Below, in pieces: positions 1-12,892 of a stretch of DNA of 64,000 nt. A program made the position numbers and the translations under genes. Position 1 is the first letter of the stretch. Each line of letters begins with the position of its first letter. The notes beneath the pieces were generated by a model. It had not been told where the DNA came from. It worked only from the letters and a program-made list of their open reading frames with translations, and did not search any database. This DNA comes from Pseudoscleropodium purum (lineage: Eukaryota > Streptophyta > Bryopsida > Hypnales > Brachytheciaceae): NCBI GenBank assembly GCA_963969395.1, contig OZ017799.1, positions 18,168,501 through 18,232,500 on the forward strand, given 5' to 3'.

Positions 1-1340
1 GTCATCCTGTGATGGTTTGAGGTGATATGAACCCTTGAGAATCTGATGTGGAAATTCAATTTGAGCAATTGAGTGCTGAATCAAACTTTCATACTGTATA
101 TGGTACTTGTAAGATTTAAGTTTTGAGTTAGTTTTAAGGGTGAGAAATTGAGGTCTTCAATTTCATTTTGATTTCTTAACCACTTGGGAAGCTCACTTTG
201 GATGTTCCTAGCTAATTACAAAAAAATTTATAAACATTTTTATTGAAAAAAATCTACAAGTTGGATCCAATTTCTTCTATCTATTGGTATATTTTTCTAC
301 TATCTTTGATGTATCATAAATTATTTATGTTTTATTTTGTTTGGGAAAAAGTTTTTTTGTGTATTTGAAAAGAATCTAAAAATAATAACATTGACTCCTA
401 ATGGGAGAGGAGAACATTTGCCTTTAAGGTATAGAATGTGTTTTTTAGTATTTGTAGGTACAAGAAAGCTTCGATTGGCTTGACATTTTTGTGAACTCAT
501 AAAGTACCCATGGAAGTGTTGTGTAAAATTTGTAGACTTTTTTGGGCATTGTTATGCTAATTTCAAAAAACATTGTATGCATAGAATAGATGAAATTGGA
601 GTATTTCTAGTTATATTGCTACTTTGTTGGGACATGAACTATGAAAAGAAGATCCAAATTCCCTAGTAAGTTTTATATTGTATAGTCAAGTTACTTGCAA
701 AGTTGACTATACATTTGCTTTTGTAAAAAACATTGTAATGAAATGTAATAAATTGTTTATATGATATTACGATTGAGAACATTATAAACTTCAGTTGGTG
801 TACAAAAGGATAATGGTATGAATTTATAAATGTACATTGATTGCATGTAGAAGTAGTGACCTTCATTCTCCAAGGCAATTAAGACAATGAGTGAATTTGA
901 AAATGAGATGAGTTTGTAGGCAAAAAAATGTAGAACTGTTATAATCCACTACAATCATCTCTTGAAACTAAGTAATCTTATATATGAACCCATGTAAAGA
1001 CATCATTGTCTTGATGCTTCCAATCAAGAGAACTTCAACTAAACTCTTATAACTCAAATTGTTGTCATCATTCTATCTTGACTATGTTGATAGTTTCATA
1101 TTCAAATCATGCACAAGTAAATCTCATCCAATGAGTACATTAGTATATCATTTGTATTTCTACTAGTTACTCAAGTTTATCATTAGACTTTAATTAGGTC
1201 ACTAGAAGTGTACATATTAGTGACCTACCAACATATAAATTATTTCACATTTTTGTTAATATAACTATCATATTATATATTTGAATGTCAATAAACCAAT
1301 CCTCATGGCTGTCATATTGGTTTGTGGTCTAATAACAATG
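1..1340. other. AT-rich non-coding region
   Basis: Very AT-rich sequence with homopolymer runs. No open frame longer than about 70 codons and none with recognisable protein character. I see no gene, RNA or repeat structure here. Confidence 0.6.
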
Positions 1341-1565
1341 CTAAGGTAGACATACCTAATACCAATTGCTAACCTAATACTACCCAAATGTCCAGATGTC
1401 ATTGATTTTAGAGTGAGAATCTATAACAATACTACATGCTTTAACTTCACAATTAAGTGAAGTTAGGCATGTACTTGTGTTATAAATTCTCATTCTACAA
1501 CCAACAAGCGCCCTACATTTGTGTGGTATTAGGTTAGCGGTTGGTATTAAGTACGTCTACCTTAG
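1341..1565. mobile_element. 225-bp foldback (MITE-like) element
   Basis: The left end CTAAGGTAGACATACCTAAT is repeated in inverted form at the right end (ATTAAGTACGTCTACCTTAG) with few mismatches. The pairing continues inward through AATACCAA..GCTAACCTAATAC, through a GAGAATCTATAAC / GTTATAAATTCTC stem, to a central CTTCAC-aatta-GTGAAG loop, so almost the whole element is one hairpin. This is what a non-autonomous foldback transposon (MITE) looks like. It has no coding capacity. No clear target-site duplication is visible in the flanks, so the superfamily is not assigned. A long-hairpin small-RNA precursor is a less likely alternative. Confidence 0.75.
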
Positions 1566-4500
1566 TTGATGGATTGTTCCTTGACACAATGACACATGCT
1601 TCCAACATAGAATTATTTTTTTTACTCAATGAAAAGTGCAAAATTATATAAGCTTACATTGAAGCTTACATTGAAAGACATGCCCATTTATTGTACCATT
1701 TTAGGATGCAATGCATGAAAATTATCTAGATTTTTGTTGACTCAAAACAAGGTTTGATATTAATATGTATCTAAAATACTCAAAGTAGGTCACTCAATCC
1801 CTCTCATCACACATAAACTTTGAGAGCAATCCTCGGAACAATATAATTTTCTAGAATTCATCCTTACATTTCAAATTAAAAATACCTGATTTATGTGTGA
1901 GCTTAACAAATTTTCAACAAATAAAACAATCAGAAACAAGGTGGATACACCCAAAATTGCACCATGCCTAAAACTACCATCATCATTTTGTGTACATCTC
2001 TAAAATCAATATGTACCTTTAAAGAAGAAATGGTTTTAGAATATATGCCAAAAAAAACTTTCACCCTTTATAACTTTTGCATATGGTATCCAAATAGTAC
2101 TAAGTCCTCGATGTGTTAAGATTTTTTACTTGCCAACAAGAAAATATGAAAATTTGACTAATCTAATAATAATAACTAGGCACAACAACCAAAAGTGGTT
2201 GTTTGGGGTACCAACCTCAATATCTAGCCAATACATAATTGTCCTTAGATGTAGCACTAGGATCTTCCTACCACCTCAAGCCTCACAGTATTTAGTCGTT
2301 TTTTTATACTTCCAAAGATTATTCTCAAAACCTCACATGTTTGGCAACATTATACCTTATATTGTACAAAATACTAATATATGCCTATTTATAGTGCTAT
2401 AAAATATATTTGTTATTCTCAAATTTTTTTAAATTGAACAATTTGCATTGTGCTAAAGTACAACTATTTGTAGTTTGGGTCAATATCCAATATAGTTGTT
2501 TCATTAGAAGATTTTTGAGGGCATTACATGCTCGCAAGTTATCAAGTTGTGGGATTTGTGGGAACTATACTTCTACACTGACTGCGCAACAATCTAATGT
2601 GACCGAGACCCCGCCATGTCATTTTTCATTTTATTTTTTTAACTTTGTTTTTTATTTTAAGAATTTTCATTTTCATTTTTTTTAAACATTTTCTAACAAC
2701 CAGCCTTTCCATTGATGTAGGGGAATAGGCCCAAAACGGGCTCTTAGAGCCCTCAAATCTCCCCTTATGACCCATCAAATTAGTGTTTCTAAGAATTTTA
2801 AAGACTCCATTATATTTGTATTTCCTTTGGGAGTTTAGATAGCATTAGTGAGGGTTCTAATGAAGAGGAATTATAAAGTTAAGAATTGAGGATACAAACT
2901 ATCATGGAAACTTGTGCAAATTGCAAATACTGAAGTACATACCAAAAAAATTGTAGGTTTTTTAAACTATGAGAAAAAAAAAGAAAAAGTGGGCTTAGAG
3001 CCATGTATACATCTATACATTAACACAAATGTAGTTTCAAAAGGATCACAATTAGGATTTGTTCAAATTCATGTTCAAATCACTAAAACATAAATGCATG
3101 TTTTACACTAATGATGATAAAAACTATATACTTCAATATTTCATACATATATTGCTCAAATCTCATTCCAATATATGAATTGTTGCAAATCATTCTAAAT
3201 ATATTGAATACAATTTATTGATTTGCTTTCATTTGCATTTATATCATTATTAAGAAGTTTTGGCTTAGCATACTCCAAAACATTGTCACCATAGCATTGG
3301 CCTCTCAAGAAGACATGTGATCATAATAGACATAAGCTACTATCTATAGTCTTTCCATTTGTGGTCCTTTGGTATTAACACTATGAATATGCATGCCAAT
3401 ACAAGCAACAAAGGACAAACTTCAATTCAAAGAAATTTAAAAAAATTATTTAATTTATTTTGAAAATAAAAGCTAAAATCATATTTTTTTAATTTAAAAT
3501 ATTCCAAATCTTTTTCCTACAAGAATAAAATGAACATAATTATCTTTCAAAATAAACATCTCAAAAAGAACTTTTTTCCATCTCCAAAACTACTATAGCC
3601 TTTGGTATCTAGTAGCCAATGGTGAATTGGTGATAGAGGTGTTTTCTACAACTTATCATTATTAATAGGGTTTTTGTGATTGAGGCGTGTTTCACAAGTC
3701 ACATGTTATTTTTCCATTACAAACACTAGATATTTTAAGTTAAAAGCAATTTAAGTTATGACTTATGATTGGCTACATATGGTTGTACCTTAATTATGGA
3801 AACTACTCAATAGAGTTGGAAGGTGCAAGATTAGATCATTGGATCCACCTTGCCACTACACTGTGGATTGAAAATGTTTCATTGGAAATGTTTCTTCACC
3901 TTAATATATTGTACATAACAAGTACAATATTTAGACACTTTTGGTATCATTGATATATTTCATTTTTAATTTGGTCTCCACAACATGACCTTTGTACAAT
4001 TTGTTTGTAAATGACAGTGTCCTTTGGTCTACCTATTAAAATACAATGCATTAATTGGTCTAGCTGTTTTGATGAATTGATGCTAGCATTTGTTTAATGT
4101 ATTTTTACACAAAATCAGTAATAAAAATAAAATTTTAAAAATTAAAAAATAAGATTGTGATTTTTTAATTGTGGAAATATCTACGCTAATGCTTTAATTT
4201 TAAGAATTTATTCATATTTTTCTTTATGATTTATATGTAATAAAAGATTCAATTTTAAAGAAATTAAAAAATTAAACAATCAATGCAAAAATTGATTAAT
4301 TTTGAATTTAATTTAATTTCAAAATTTCAAAATAAAAAAAATATAGATTAATAAATTTAGGATATCATAAATTATTTAATATATTGATAAATTGACTATT
4401 GTATAAATTTTTAAGTTTTCAAATTATATATTAAAAAATAAATAGTTCAAAATTTTGAAAAGAATAAATTTTAAAAATATAAATTTAAAACTATTAATTT

Positions 4501-5421
4501 TTAGATTTCTAATTTCTAAATCTTTCAAATTTCATCTTTGATGATAGTTATAAATTTCAAATTTTCAAATTTTTAACACATCTACTTTTCAAAAAAAACA
4601 AAACTAGTTATTATTGCAATGAGAAAAAGAATAGAATCATTCATTTATGTAATTTCATTGGAATGTATCAACTTCAAATTGCATTATATTGTCCAAACCT
4701 TTGAGCATATTAATTTAAATTAGTAGATTCATTTCTTCAATTTAAGAGGCAAATCATTAAAGTCTAATGTTTGGTTGTTGTTCAAATGTACTTATTGCAA
4801 TTGGAAAAACAAGAAGACATAACCATTAAGCAATAGCTAACAAATCAACAATTGGCATTATGCAAAATTGTTTTGCTACATTAAAACAATTGTATTGTTA
4901 GGCTTTTATCCAAGGTGGCAATTGTTTGTTGTTTATGGTTGCATCCTCTCAACCTCTCTTTGAATCCCAAACTCCCACTTTGCTCCCCTTCGCAATCTCA
5001 TACTTTTTGTCATCCACCTTCTTCCTAGGAGCCAATTTCCTTTGGCGATCTCTAGTCTCTCCTTTGATTATCTTGCAAAAATACTTGTTTGATCTCCACC
5101 TTTCAAATAGAGACGTATTCTTGTGTACTTCGGAACAATAAACAATCAAGGTAATGTTTGTTGTAAAATGCTTGAATATGCTTTCAAACATGTTCACAAT
5201 GAATTCCTATATTTTCCCTATAGGACTAAATTCTCTTATAATGAGCTAAAATGAACTCAAACTCACTATTATCTATAAGAGGAAGAATGTAATTTTTCTT
5301 TTTGGCATGTTGTAGGCTTTGGTTGAGACCAAAAACTTGACAATGTTGGCTCAAGTGGATTCCATTTGAAGGCATTTGTGCCAGGAGCTAATGCCACACA
5401 TGAGTAGGGAGTATACCAACT
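1566..5421. other. AT-rich non-coding region upstream of the LRR gene
   Basis: Extremely AT-rich (especially 4.08-4.60 kb), with short scattered frames that I regard as chance. From about 5.28 to 5.42 kb the composition becomes more balanced and a possible acceptor (TTGTAG) precedes transcribed-looking sequence, which would fit the 5' leader of the gene starting at 5422. Overlapping frames on both strands at 4.93-5.20 kb have no recognisable homology. Confidence 0.5.
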
Positions 5422-8400
5422 ATGGTAATGGATCGTGAAACTTCTCACCACCAAGCGTGTACAAGTCATGGAAATGATAGTTCAATATTCAAGAAGTCTT
5501 CACCTAACACTCATGTTGAGCATATGTCTCCTCGAACAACAAAAATTGAGGTGAAATATGATTTACTCCATCATTTTGTATATTTTGGTTGTCATTTCAA
5601 AAATGTAATATTTTTGTGTTTCTAATTCAATAATAATTTGAAAGTTCTTTGTAATTTTTTTGATTACCTAAGATTCAAACATTGACAATGTCTTAGTTGT
5701 TGATTCTCATATTTTTGTTTGGCTTGAGTATAGTTTGATCTTACCCTTGCAATTTTAGAACCAATTGATCTTTTTCATTTTTCTTATGAGAGCTCATTAG
5801 CATAAAATAAACCATAGATGTTGAGGTTTATTGCATATACATGTATAAAATATATGACCTTTGGTTTTAAGTTAATCACAATGTAGAGATGTGTGTGTAG
5901 AGGAATTTGGTTGAATTGACACTTCAAAATCTCCTTCAACTAACCAAACAGCTCAAATATCCAAACATCACTACCTTGCGCTTGTTTGTATGCCCAGAAG
6001 ATCAACTATTTGGTAAGTCTTAAATTCCCAATCCATCACTTTTTGGACTTTTTGTGCTTTAGGAGTTGAATTACTAGGACAACATTTAATAATACAAGCC
6101 ATGTGTTATGGTAACAGTTTCTCAATGTTTTGGTAGTGCGGATCAAAAAACTATAGATGCTTTGTTTACATTTAGCAGGTATTTATATACATAGCCTTTA
6201 CTTATGTTTAAAGTCTATTTTCAAGTTTATTTGATAAGAAAATTTGTCTTTACATTTTTATATTTGCACCTATTTCTACAACTTAGTGTTTTTTGCCTCA
6301 TATTTCTTTCTAAACTAGAAACCTGTGCATACAACTACAAAACCTTGTGCTCTTTATACTTGTGATTTTAGCTTTGAACCTCTATTGAACATGTTGACAA
6401 TCTTGGGGTTTATGCAATAGGGCAATTGCACATGCCATTGAAGGATGGCTACAAAAGCTGGAATTGGGATTATGCTTAGGACTGCGTGAAATCAGCACAT
6501 TGTGCCCTGCTATACGTATAGACGCTTATGCCTTTGATTGCATTGGGGCCTTTATTCTTATAAGTGTACAATTGTGTTTCAAACTTATTTGTAGAACTTG
6601 ACATGTATTCTAAAATGTCTCATTCAATATCTTGATTCAAATGTATGAACATATATAAAGAAGTTAATATCTACAATTATATACTAAGTTCAAAGACAAG
6701 ATCTAAAAAACACATTATTTTAGTTTTTCTCCTTTCACTATATATTGACACCCAAAATGATAATGAATTTTAGGTTTCAGCACAACACTTCAACACCTTT
6801 CATTTGCTAATAGCGGACTTGGAGATGTCACACTTCAAGTGTTGGTATAATGCACGTTTGATAATTTGCATTGGCACTTCAAATAATTTAGTGGCAAAAA
6901 TTGACTTTGATGACTTTTTGAATTTCCTTCACGATATAGAAGAAGATTTTTTCAATAGCCAAAGGTTATATTTCCTTTATTTTCTATTGACTTAAAATCT
7001 CTAAATTTTTGCAGTCTTCGTGCCTCCAACATTGCAAATCATTACAAACCTTAAATTTATCAGGTTGTGCCTTGACAGATCTATCGGCTTCAATAATCAC
7101 CACCATTGTCAAGGTTAGTACATATGGATCTTGAAAAATTGTGTTTTACTCATGACCACCAGTTTATTAGAGACTATAAATATTTTCATTAGGCACTTAG
7201 AATTTGGATTTTATATTTTAATTCAATATATTTATTCATTCAAAGATTGATCAAATACAAGAATGGATAAAGTATAGGGAGAGGAACTAAATGCACAATC
7301 TATGCCACAAAATGTGAAAAAGACACCACCAATCAAACATAGAACACCAAAATATGGACAACAATGGAGACAAAATGTAATTTTAATAGGAAAATGGTCA
7401 CCTGCTCCAAATCTTGAGGTCAACTATATAATTTGATCTAAAATAAGAAATTAGTTTATAATTCTCCTCAATGCCTTATATTCTATCTTCATTTAAAATG
7501 TACAATTTATAAAATATGCATGTTGGCTATTCATTTTACCAAAATTATAGACAAGAATGCCCACCACTCATAAAACAGGATACTCTTATAATCCAAAAAA
7601 CTGAAGTGGATTGGCAGACCACATTGCGGAAACCAACAACAGTGGGCAACAATCGCCATGGGAATAGCATTAATCCTTCTAAGTCTATTAATATTGGCTT
7701 GGTTGCTCTTGACCTCTCTTACAACTCCTTCACAAATGCCCTTTCTAAAGAGCTTTGCCCTCTTTTGTACAATAAACCTCCTCTTCGTGGTAAACATCTT
7801 CTTGATATACTTTTGCATTACCATGAAAGTTGAGAACCTCATTTGTGACACATTATGACAATATAGTGAGAAATGCAATAGACAAATCAACATAAATACT
7901 TGACTTGAATAATGGAGTATTCCAACTAGTTGAAAACTCAAAGTCTAGAGTAAAACCATTGTTACATTCTTATTGTACCAGCATAAAGATCATTATATCT
8001 TATACTTAGTTGGTGACAAATCATAGATTATTTCATAAGTATATTAGTCATTAAAAATTGATTATTACTAAGGGACTTTGCTTTGGTACAAAAAAATCTC
8101 TCTAACTTGTAAAATAATGGATTGTTGTCTGGGTTAGCTTTGAATTTGAGGTGCAATCAAATGACTCGAGCAGGAGCCAAGCCATTATTAGATGTGATGA
8201 AGGAGTTGCACGTTTTGAGATTAGTCGACATTCGTGGCAATATAGATGAGGGACTATTGGGAGTTTTAGAGAATGGAGAGCACTATACTACATTTTCTAC
8301 ATATCAGGTTCCACACAAGTGCTATTCCTTACCTTAACTTTAATGCATGAATACAAAGATCAATATCGAAAAATTAATAATTAATTTAATGAACTTTTGA

Positions 8401-11400
8401 TTTTCATTTTTGAATGCAGTCTCCATTTTGGTTGGATCCTAAATCATTAGATCCTCTTTTGTATAATACTACAAAATCACAATCACATACACCAACAAAC
8501 CAATTGAAATTTAAATCATCAAGAAGGACAGACATTATTGAGAAACAAACAAGAGTCACTATGGCAAGCCAACACACCTCAAGAGATAAAACTACAAGAT
8601 CACATAACTTAAGTCCTCAAAACAGTTCCAACAAAATTCATACAATACAATCTTGCAACAATACTACTTCTAGAATGAACAAGACACCTCCAAAATCCAA
8701 TTTCAATAGTCCTCGAGCTAACATCAGCCCTTCATATTCTAGAACATCTGTTTCTAAAACTCCAACTGATCAGTGGGGACCAAATGGCAAACAAAAGAGG
8801 TACACTCACACCACTTCAATATAATATTTCTAAAATGACATCCTAGCTAAAATATCCTAGAAACTTGCTACACTAACATTGACTGTAACATACTTGTCAT
8901 ACATTCAAACCATATGCTTGTTAATGTAAATGACACCTAATTAATCACATTAAATAGATTTCAATAAATAAATATAAGCAATATATTTATTTATTTTGAA
9001 TCTCTAAGCTTAACCAATTGAATGATTTGATTGAAATTTGATATTGAAGTATAGTACTCATTCATATACAATTTTTGCAAAATTAAATGATTTTGAAATT
9101 GACCATAGGTACCGTTGCTCCTATAGAGGTACACCTTGTGTGTATCTTGAAAAAGAAGATGTATCAATATTCAATGACCATAACAATAGGTGCATCTTAG
9201 TTCCAAGAAAAGAAAGACCTACCTCAAGTTCTACAAGAACTAATCTCCAAAGATCTGTATGGTCTGAGAAGACCACTTTCATTGATCAATCCAACCAAAG
9301 GCATCTAAGTCCCTCTCAAGAACAAGACTTTGATACCAGGTTTTCATATCTTACAAATAAAAAAGATGTTTTGCTATCACTAAAATTATACAACATACTT
9401 AATTTTTTAGCTAGACAAGTTTTAGCTAGTAGAGAAAGTATGGGGATTGCAATCAATAAACAAAATTAGACTTGATGGTAGGATTATGTCACCTAGGATT
9501 CTCGAGCCACCACGGGAGCACCACTTGTGGGATAATACAACACTTCATGAATTTGACATGAGAGATGTGAAATGTCTTGATGGCATATTAAGAAGGCATA
9601 CAACTTATGAAGGACCTAGAAGGGCACAAAGTGCTAGCTACAATGTGCAAAGGTTGGATTACCCAGAAGACTATTGCAACCAACATGATTTTTATAGAGA
9701 GTTCGGACATAAGAATTGTTGCAAGATTGTTTTTGCCTCACAATCTCCATTAAGGACATCATGTCCTTTAACAATATACAATCAAGGTAGAAGTGAAAGT
9801 GAAGGAAAGAGATCTAAAGAAAAGTCATTGCCCATTATTCATTGTCATCACAGGTGCAAGTTATTGAATGAGGTCCAAGAACAAAAAAATAATAGGTCAA
9901 GGATTGCAAAGGCTATGTGGTTAGAAGACCATGGACGCACACCATGTCTACATCCATTGATGCCTAAGGTGACTTCACTTCTCGATGATAAGAAGGAACT
10001 TGTGGAGTGGAATAATTTTGTGAATCAAATGACAACTACTCTTCTCAATCTCAAAGGTTTGACTATATCAATTATACCATTCATTCTATTTAATGTCACA
10101 TATAATTTTGTGTAAAACCAAAATAGCATACAATAGAATAAATAGATTTATTTATTTTTAAAATTGAATATCATCGGATCATCATTAAGAAGCTTTTGAA
10201 TGAAGAATCACTATCAAGTGATTAAGAAAATATCCAAAATTCACTAAATAATGTTCTTAAATAGATACTTTGATAGATGGTATTTATGGCATATCAATGG
10301 CCAATAAAAAAGTGTATTGTACACTAAATAGCAAACAACAAACAACAATATCTTTATCCAATCATATTTTCTATACTCAATACAATGATTTTGGTCTTCT
10401 AACTAATTTTTCATTTTTCAAGTATTTTAGATGGACTTGATCAATTAATTGACCCATCTGAAGGTGCAATTGCTCAACAAGCAGCTACCAAGTTAAGCCA
10501 GGTTCAGAAATTAATCCATGCTAATAATGTTTTACATTATTGAACTATACAAAATTGGATAGCATGTGATATCTATGACCCCATGGCAAAACTCGTGGAA
10601 GTGCCCTCAACAAATTCTTCATTCATGTTGGTCAAAAATTCTATATAATCCTTTGAATCTAATGAGTACCAAGTAGAAACTAATTCTTTGAAACTCAATT
10701 ACATAAAGTATTCACTTAATAGTGGTTTAAAACTTACTCCATATTACATTTGAAACTTTGATTGCACCATTGTATTTTATTTAGAAGAGTTTAAACATTG
10801 TAAATACATCCATACTAATTTTTAGTTTGACATTCCATTCATTGTAGAAGTATATTAACAAATTCATATTAGAAATAGTGATATTAAAATTTATTTATTT
10901 ATTAAATAGTATATTTTACATCTATTATTTGTAATAGAAAATGATTCTAATTTGATATTAAAAAATTAAATAAAGATTTTGTTAACTTTAATGATATAAT
11001 CAATAATTTTCTATTAAGAAATTCATATAATTCCAAAATTGGAGTTAATAGTGTAAAGTGCAATAATGGAAATAAAAGGTTTTAAATACTATTAGTTAAA
11101 GAGGAGATTTCAAATTTGATGATCATAAATCTAATAGTATAATGGTGTATTTTTTGTGAGTTTGTAGATGCCCAATTCATTTTTTAGGTCTGGGATGTTG
11201 CGCTTGTTGGAGCGCTCTTGTAAAGTTCTTAACACTCATGTAACATCATTCACAAAGAGGCACAAGGGAAACATGAGATATGTAAATTCTGAGAATCAGG
11301 CACCTAATGTAAATGGAGAATTTTCAAAGAAGAAAAAAAATTCAAAGGTGACCATAGATCAAAAAGCATTGACACAACAAGAAAAACAAATTGACAAATG

Positions 11401-11533
11401 TCAAAAGACATTACAAAATGTGAAACAATTGGATGTCCAACATAGTAGTCATCAACATTGGATGATACATCATCCAAATGTCCCACCTTTAACAACCTCA
11501 AAGAAGACCAACATTCTTCCAACAACAAAATAG
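5422..11533 (+). CDS. CEP78-like: CEP78-like leucine-rich-repeat protein (centrosome/basal body)
   Basis: Thirteen exons join in phase: 5422-5550, 5901-6012, 6118-6178, 6421-6515, 6774-6844, 7015-7113, 7579-7789, 8138-8307, 8420-8799, 9109-9339, 9482-10056, 10431-10501, 11168-11533, giving about 856 aa. Residues about 44-316 form leucine-rich repeats; motifs such as LQHLSFANSGLGD, LQTLNLSGCALTD and LRALNLRCNQMTRAGAKPLL follow the spacing of animal CEP78 (compare [20 protein letters not shown]), including a conserved tryptophan before the last repeats. The long C-terminal part is polar, Ser/Asn/Lys-rich and unassigned, ending in a basic Gln/Lys-rich tail. CEP78 acts at centrioles and basal bodies; in a land plant that suggests a role in the sperm basal apparatus (inference). 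The first exon and start are the least certain; a further 5' exon is possible. Other ribonuclease-inhibitor-type LRR proteins are the main alternative. Confidence 0.72.
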
Positions 11534-11815
11534 AATAAAGAACTTATTTGCCAAGGATCAGTGAATGTGAGTGGAATTTGTTGCCACTCATCATATATAT
11601 TATTAACTAGTTCTAGTAGTAGCCATTTTTTTCCAACAAAAATGGAAAACAAGGTTAGTTTAGTACTAAAAATGGAATATAAGGGTAGATATTCCATCCT
11701 TCAAAGAGGTGCTACAAAAGGTGTAGAGGAGGACACTCTATGTTATTGAATGGTTTAATGGTTGAATGAACTCAAAATGATATTGTTTGTTCCAAGGTTG
11801 CATAAGAATTATCTT
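11534..11815. other. Short non-coding interval after the LRR gene
   Basis: Presumed 3' untranslated and intergenic sequence between the LRR gene stop and the first copy of the TTAACCCCTAAAG repeat. Short frames on both strands (about 62-75 codons) have no recognisable features. Confidence 0.4.
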
Positions 11816-11816
11816 T

Positions 11817-12500
11817 TAACCCCTAAAGTTCCTTGACTATGTTTCTGCCAAAAAAACTCCAAAATTGCCATTTCTTATACAGGTTTCAAAATTAGAAAAA
11901 AAAAAAATCTTTGGACACATGTAACTGTATGATCTTGTAGTACACTAGTTTGAAAAGATGTGATAAAAATTTCAGAAATTTCCACCATGTAGATTGCAAG
12001 ATATTAGCATTTGAAGTGACAAAAATCACTTTTTTGTCCATGCGAAAAACCGGGCAGTTGAACTTCACAAGGTCACATTTGTATGAAAAAATGTTCGAAA
12101 TGGTTTCAGCTTTTTGGATTCATTCTTCAAGGTATGTTGGCTACATGCTTAAAAAATTTTAGATCATTTGAAATGGTACAACATATAGGAAAAAAATAGT
12201 AAGTAGAAAGATGTAGAGAATGGTTCAAAATACTAAATTATTAACAATTTTTGTATGGAATTGAAAAGTGCCAATCCCGATGGTTGTAATGTTGTAATAA
12301 ACAATCTTCACCCAATGTTCTTATTTTTTTCCAAAAATATTGAAAATTGAGTTCAATAAAGGACTTCAAAGTTTATTTTGGGGTAGAGAATCCGTAACTG
12401 CTCGCAAACTAAAATACCTCATAACTTTTGACTCATTCAATCCAAGAAATAATGAGTGACTCGGAGGCATTTTAGTAGAAGGAGGTTCAACCTTGGATGT
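11817..12500 (+). repeat. Dispersed TTAACCCCTAAAG element, copy A
   Basis: Begins TTAACCCCTAAAGTTCCTTG and matches, in inverted orientation, the sequence running back from 15,765 to about 15,120. Shared landmarks are the segments around GGACACATGTAACTGTATGATC, GCAAGATATTAGCATTTGAA, CGAAAAACCGGGCAGTTG and TTCAAAGTTTATTTT. Shorter copies lie at 18,338 and 63,613. It is non-coding; the frame of 70 codons at 11,950 is a chance frame inside the repeat. From about 12,500 to 12,892 the sequence resembles the end of the second element family (ending GAGGGATTAAG), so the copy may itself be nested or fused. Confidence 0.7.
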
Positions 12501-12892
12501 AGTTCTTTGCAACTTTTCTTGACATTTTAAAGCCATTTTGTAGACACAATGAGTCAATCAAATGATATTTTTTTTCCACCAATGTATTTGTATGTTGATT
12601 TTTAAGCACTTTATAGTTTAAAGTTTTTTTCATTTGAGAATGTTTAGAATTTAAATTTCACCTCCAAATGTGTTTTCAAGAAAATTTTAGTATTCTTTTT
12701 CAACACTAAGTCATTATAATCTTTCAATCTACAAGGTCAAATGACTTCAAATTTGATCCATGCCATCTACAACATGTGTACTACATGATTGTACTATTAA
12801 GATCTATATAACTTAGTCACATTTACATTTATAGCACTTCAAAAGCTACCATGTTTTTTAATCCAAAAAGGCCTGGGGCCTTGAGGGATTAA

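Noticed and set aside
4926..5197. Overlapping frames on both strands, the minus one Lys/Arg-rich
   Set aside because: No recognisable domain, the two frames shadow each other, and the region lies just before a plausible leader; chance frames are the simplest reading.
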